From Tubiluchus corallicola (lineage: Eukaryota; Priapulida; Priapulimorpha; Priapulimorphida; Tubiluchidae), in NCBI GenBank assembly GCA_030141605.1, contig JAQGDQ010000632.1, positions 64,001 to 122,315 of the forward strand: 58,315 bases of DNA, read 5' to 3'. Every line of letters starts with the position of its first letter. The first letter of the stretch is position 1. Under the pieces are notes generated by a model. That model did not search any database. It was not told the origin of the DNA and was given only the letters and a program-made list of their open reading frames with translations. The translations under genes were made by a program, and so were the position numbers. Shown piece by piece: positions 55,042 to 58,315 of this stretch.

Positions 55042-56914
55042 TAGAAAAAACGATAAATAACAGCAAACATTACTAGTCTTACATAAAGTTTCATTTGCGA
55101 GACTTAAAATGTTTAGTTTTTCAATTCAATTTAAATTTTCTCTGTTTATAACATCCACTGTCTAAGCTTTAGAGTTTAGACGTAACATCCGGTATTGCAA
55201 ATGCGTGGTTAAAAATTTTCTCATAGTCAGATAAACAGTAAGATTTAAACAAAGTATATGTTATAATAATATAGTGTACGTAACATATAAAAAAGTCACA
55301 TTATAGCTCTAATCAAATTTAAAGATGGATTTTTGCTCCCACTAAGGGAGAACATATATCAGTAGTAAAACTGTCTGTTTCAATCCTAGATGTTACACCT
55401 TCAATAAATTATGTTTAAACCAGAAGCAGATAACTGAAAAGAACGTGGTTTAGTAACCAAAAAGTTAACAATCAAAGATTTATGAGCCAATAAATAATTG
55501 CATAAAAACGTAATGACAATTATAATACAATTTTTACGTTAGCAGCTTCAAAACAAGACAAGCACAATCACAAACAGTATACCAAATTGAGAAAGATTAA
55601 AGAAAATTGATTTCCTACCGTTTTCCAACGATATTTGCTCCCAGTTCAGAGCAGAAATGTCAGACTGTTTCTTCAACTAACTTTTTTATCTGCTTTTGCC
55701 TTTAATACAATGTCCGGCAACACAAATAAATGCGCCTTTTTATGTTCTTCAAGTCTTACACTAATTTCTCTATCCTGTAGATTATTGCTGATGCACTTTT
55801 CAGTGTTCAAATTCGGTTTTAATTACACTCCTTTGCTGTCTATATAGCTCACGCTGAAAAACCATTTTTTCCATGTGTGTACAGTTTCACTGCATTTTCT
55901 TTTAGTCTTCAGTTATCAAGTTTCATCCATTAATATCATATTGGACATTTTAGAGGTCGAGTCTTGGCAGACGCCTGATGCCAAATCTTTCGTCCAATCA
56001 GCGCGCAGAACGTCATCGGCTGAGGCGAAAAGAGGAAAAGTAAGCGGGCCGTTCATTGTGCTAGTTTCGCTGATTAGGAATTGAGGGCAATAAACTCCGT
56101 TGTCCCCTAGCGCATTGGCAGCACAGGCCTTGGCATGTAATGCGTTGCCTTTCATACGCCACACAACAGATTTGTAAACAATATTTCGGTGCCGTACTGT
56201 ATGATGAAATAATTATGGAATCTAAGCGGTGGGATTTCGGTGCCGTACTGTATCATGGAATGATTATGGAATCTGAGCGGTGGGATTTCGGTGCCGTACT
56301 GTATGATGAAATAATTATGGAATCATAGCGGTGGGATGCAGTGAATCATTAGCCAGCTCTGAGAAATCTAAAATAAGGCAAACAATTCTAAGAAAGCTAA
56401 ATTACGGTTTGCAGTGAATAGTTAATTCAGCATTAAAAAGAAGGCGCTTTCCTTACGAATGAATTATGAATGAAAGTTCGCTGAAAGAGTGTAATGACGA
56501 AGAGCGTTTAAAAATAGCTGATCATGCTTGACACAGCGCGTGCGTAATACCCAAAGTTTAGCAACACTGAGCCTAATCGGTAAATAGGTGGGTGAATACC
56601 GAGATTACCATATTGCCCTCGATTGCTCATTTCCTTGAGAATATCAATAGTTTATCAAAGCACCATGTAAATATAGACAACAAGGGGAAATTAAACACGA
56701 AAAACGTATAATGTTTGAATTTCAGGAATATCAACAGATAGCAAACTTGACTTCATGGCTTTAACTTGCTTATTTAATTTTTCTTCGCGTCTCTTTCACT
56801 CGCATCTACTTCTTTAGAATCTGAACTAATAGGGCAGAATACATGTTTTCAGATCCGAACGAGACCCGAAAGTTTGCACACAACAATCTCCTTGTTAAAG
56901 CCCTGCTTTATAGC
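55042..56914 (-). repeat. Large inverted repeat, right arm
   Basis: Counterpart of 50919-52743. It is 48 bases longer, mainly because it has three instead of two units of the 51-bp minisatellite. Confidence 0.92.
56178..56331 (+). repeat. 51-bp minisatellite, three units
   Basis: ATTTCGGTGCCGTACTGTAT marks each unit. Since 51 is a multiple of 3, an open frame with a repeating 17-residue peptide (FGAVLYDEIIMESKRWD) runs through it. The left arm has two units. Confidence 0.85.
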
Positions 56915-58315
56915 CTTTATAAGGAAACAGCTCACTTTGTACTTGATTTTGATCTACATCCAGCAGCAGGATTTTGGTGCAACATAAAAATAATCTCACC
57001 AGTGCCTGTCCTTATGGCATTGAAGTGCAGGACTTAAGAGAGGATGGACTTACTACAGTTTTGCAATGACCACTGTCCGGGATGAGGCAATGACTTTCCC
57101 TCAATCTCTACATTGTGAAAGAGCTACCTTTATGGGAAACTGATGAAAGATTGTTACATATTCGAGAGATGAATGTAGGACTTCAGAATACTGAGATACC
57201 CTAGTCACCCATCCAACAACTTAGCAATCTTGAAGCTCCTTAACCATAGAGATAGACTTCCTGAGCTCATAGAGATAGACTTCCCGAGCTCACGAATTTA
57301 GCCGCAGAATTAAGCTGAACACAAAAGTCGTCTAAACTCTTTTTCTAAAATGCATTACTTTGAAATAATTTTGAACAGGAAAAGGAGAGTCTTCATCCAA
57401 AGAAAATTATAATGAGAGACGGGGAAAGGAAAAAAGTCGATTTAATTATAAGCAATCGATAAATGCACTAACTTAATTGTGATCTTATCTTTCCTGCATT
57501 ATATTACGTAATTCATGTTAGTTAATTTATAATTTCTGCATTGTATTACGCAAGTATCCTTAATTAATAGTTTGTGGAGTGACTATTTGGCTGAGTATCA
57601 GGCAGTTCCGAGTTCAATGCCTAGGGAAGATATTTCAGATTTTTTTCTGTCAGTGACTAACCATAAATCTAAGCAGTAGTACCTTATGGAATGCAAAATA
57701 CTAGTCGAGTACATATGGTTGCCTAAAAGTTTGGCACAGATGAATAGACAAAAATATTCAATTATCACGAATTATTATTTCAATGCTCTCCAAAATCACA
57801 GCAACTTGGTCAGTTTCACTTTTAGATCAAGGCGTAAATAGGATAGGCCTAGCTTTGAGATCAAAGGTGTCTTAAACGAACGCGCCATTTCTGTGCTAAT
57901 TTATTCGTGCCATTTATACTTGCGCTGATGGACCTTTAATTACTTAGAAGTTCAAGCGTCTATTGTCTGCAGAACTTCACAGCGCTGAACGTGTAAGAAA
58001 ATAGAAAACGCACCTTACAAGAAGGATTAAAGAGTTATATAATCATCTTTGCGTCTATAATATGCAAGGGTTTTATTCAAAAATCTTTGCACTTTAATCT
58101 CGCAAGCTTTTTCACTTTAGCGAATGCACTTCTCTTTTCGTGTGTTTGACGTTCACTCTATCTTTTTCAAAATCTTTTTATATTTATTGTGTATTGTTTA
58201 TCTGATTCAGTATGGGCCCCGGGTAGGTCTGTAATATGAAACAAAAAAGAGACCCTTGACATAATGTATGTAATAATGCATTTATAATAATAATACGCAA
58301 AAATATTTCCTATGA
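56915..58315 (+). repeat. Large direct repeat, right copy (cut by window end)
   Basis: Begins at the outer end of the right inverted-repeat arm; near identity to the left copy starts at 56936 and runs to the last base of the window. Confidence 0.9.

Noticed and set aside
48886-58315. LTR retrotransposon with >1.4-kb LTRs
   Set aside because: No gag, protease, reverse transcriptase or integrase, no primer-binding site, and the internal region is an inverted repeat. It cannot be excluded for a gutted element, but nothing positive supports it.

Overview
This is metazoan nuclear DNA: spliced genes with GT-AG, GC-AG and minor-spliceosome (U12) introns, AT-rich intergenic DNA, many small DNA-transposon derivatives and long microsatellites. 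The gene set (ERCC5/XPG, POC1, CRK, FBXO36) fits a ciliated invertebrate, but nothing in the sequence fixes the phylum.

The gene-rich half is 0.9-32.6 kb. A heat-shock-type promoter (two perfect HSE arrays and a TATA box at 911-1007) points left, out of the window. The complete XPG/ERCC5 gene follows on the + strand: 13 coding exons, 1524-18613, whose phases join into a 935-residue protein with the catalytic acidic residues in place. Intron 1 has a U12-type GT-AG donor, intron 11 is a U12-type AT-AC intron, and intron 5 is GC-AG. Its introns hold a nested pogo/Tigger-like insertion, hAT-like MITEs, a 5S-like SINE tail pair and three copies of a ~600-bp repeat. Then come the last two exons of an unidentified minus-strand gene (20056-20670), an uninterrupted POC1 gene (20874-22148, +), an uninterrupted CRK gene (26298-27137, +), and a complete four-exon FBXO36 gene on the minus strand (27396-32543). 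FBXO36 ends tail-to-tail inside the probable 3' UTR of CRK.

From 32.6 kb to the end I found no gene I could defend. This half is repeats: hAT-like elements, degenerate TGTCC-type DNA, a ~110-bp satellite with dimeric order (42.1-42.8 kb), an 845-bp pentanucleotide array with an internal inversion (44.3-45.2 kb), three copies of a ~510-630-bp family flanked by TTAA, and a (GTAT)n array.

The last 9.4 kb form the most unusual structure. A block at 48908-50287 recurs in direct orientation at 56936-58315 with a constant 8028-bp offset and only two substitutions seen. Between the two lies a large inverted repeat (arms 50919-52743 and 55042-56914, loop ~2.3 kb). The arms differ by substitutions and by one unit of a 51-bp minisatellite. 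The right block runs off the window, so the full extent is unknown.

Functionally, XPG is a nucleotide-excision-repair endonuclease, POC1 a centriole/basal-body protein, CRK an SH2-SH3 signalling adaptor and FBXO36 a probable SCF substrate receptor. They are not an operon. The only apparent interactions are the CRK/FBXO36 antisense overlap and possible nesting of POC1 within the unidentified minus-strand gene.
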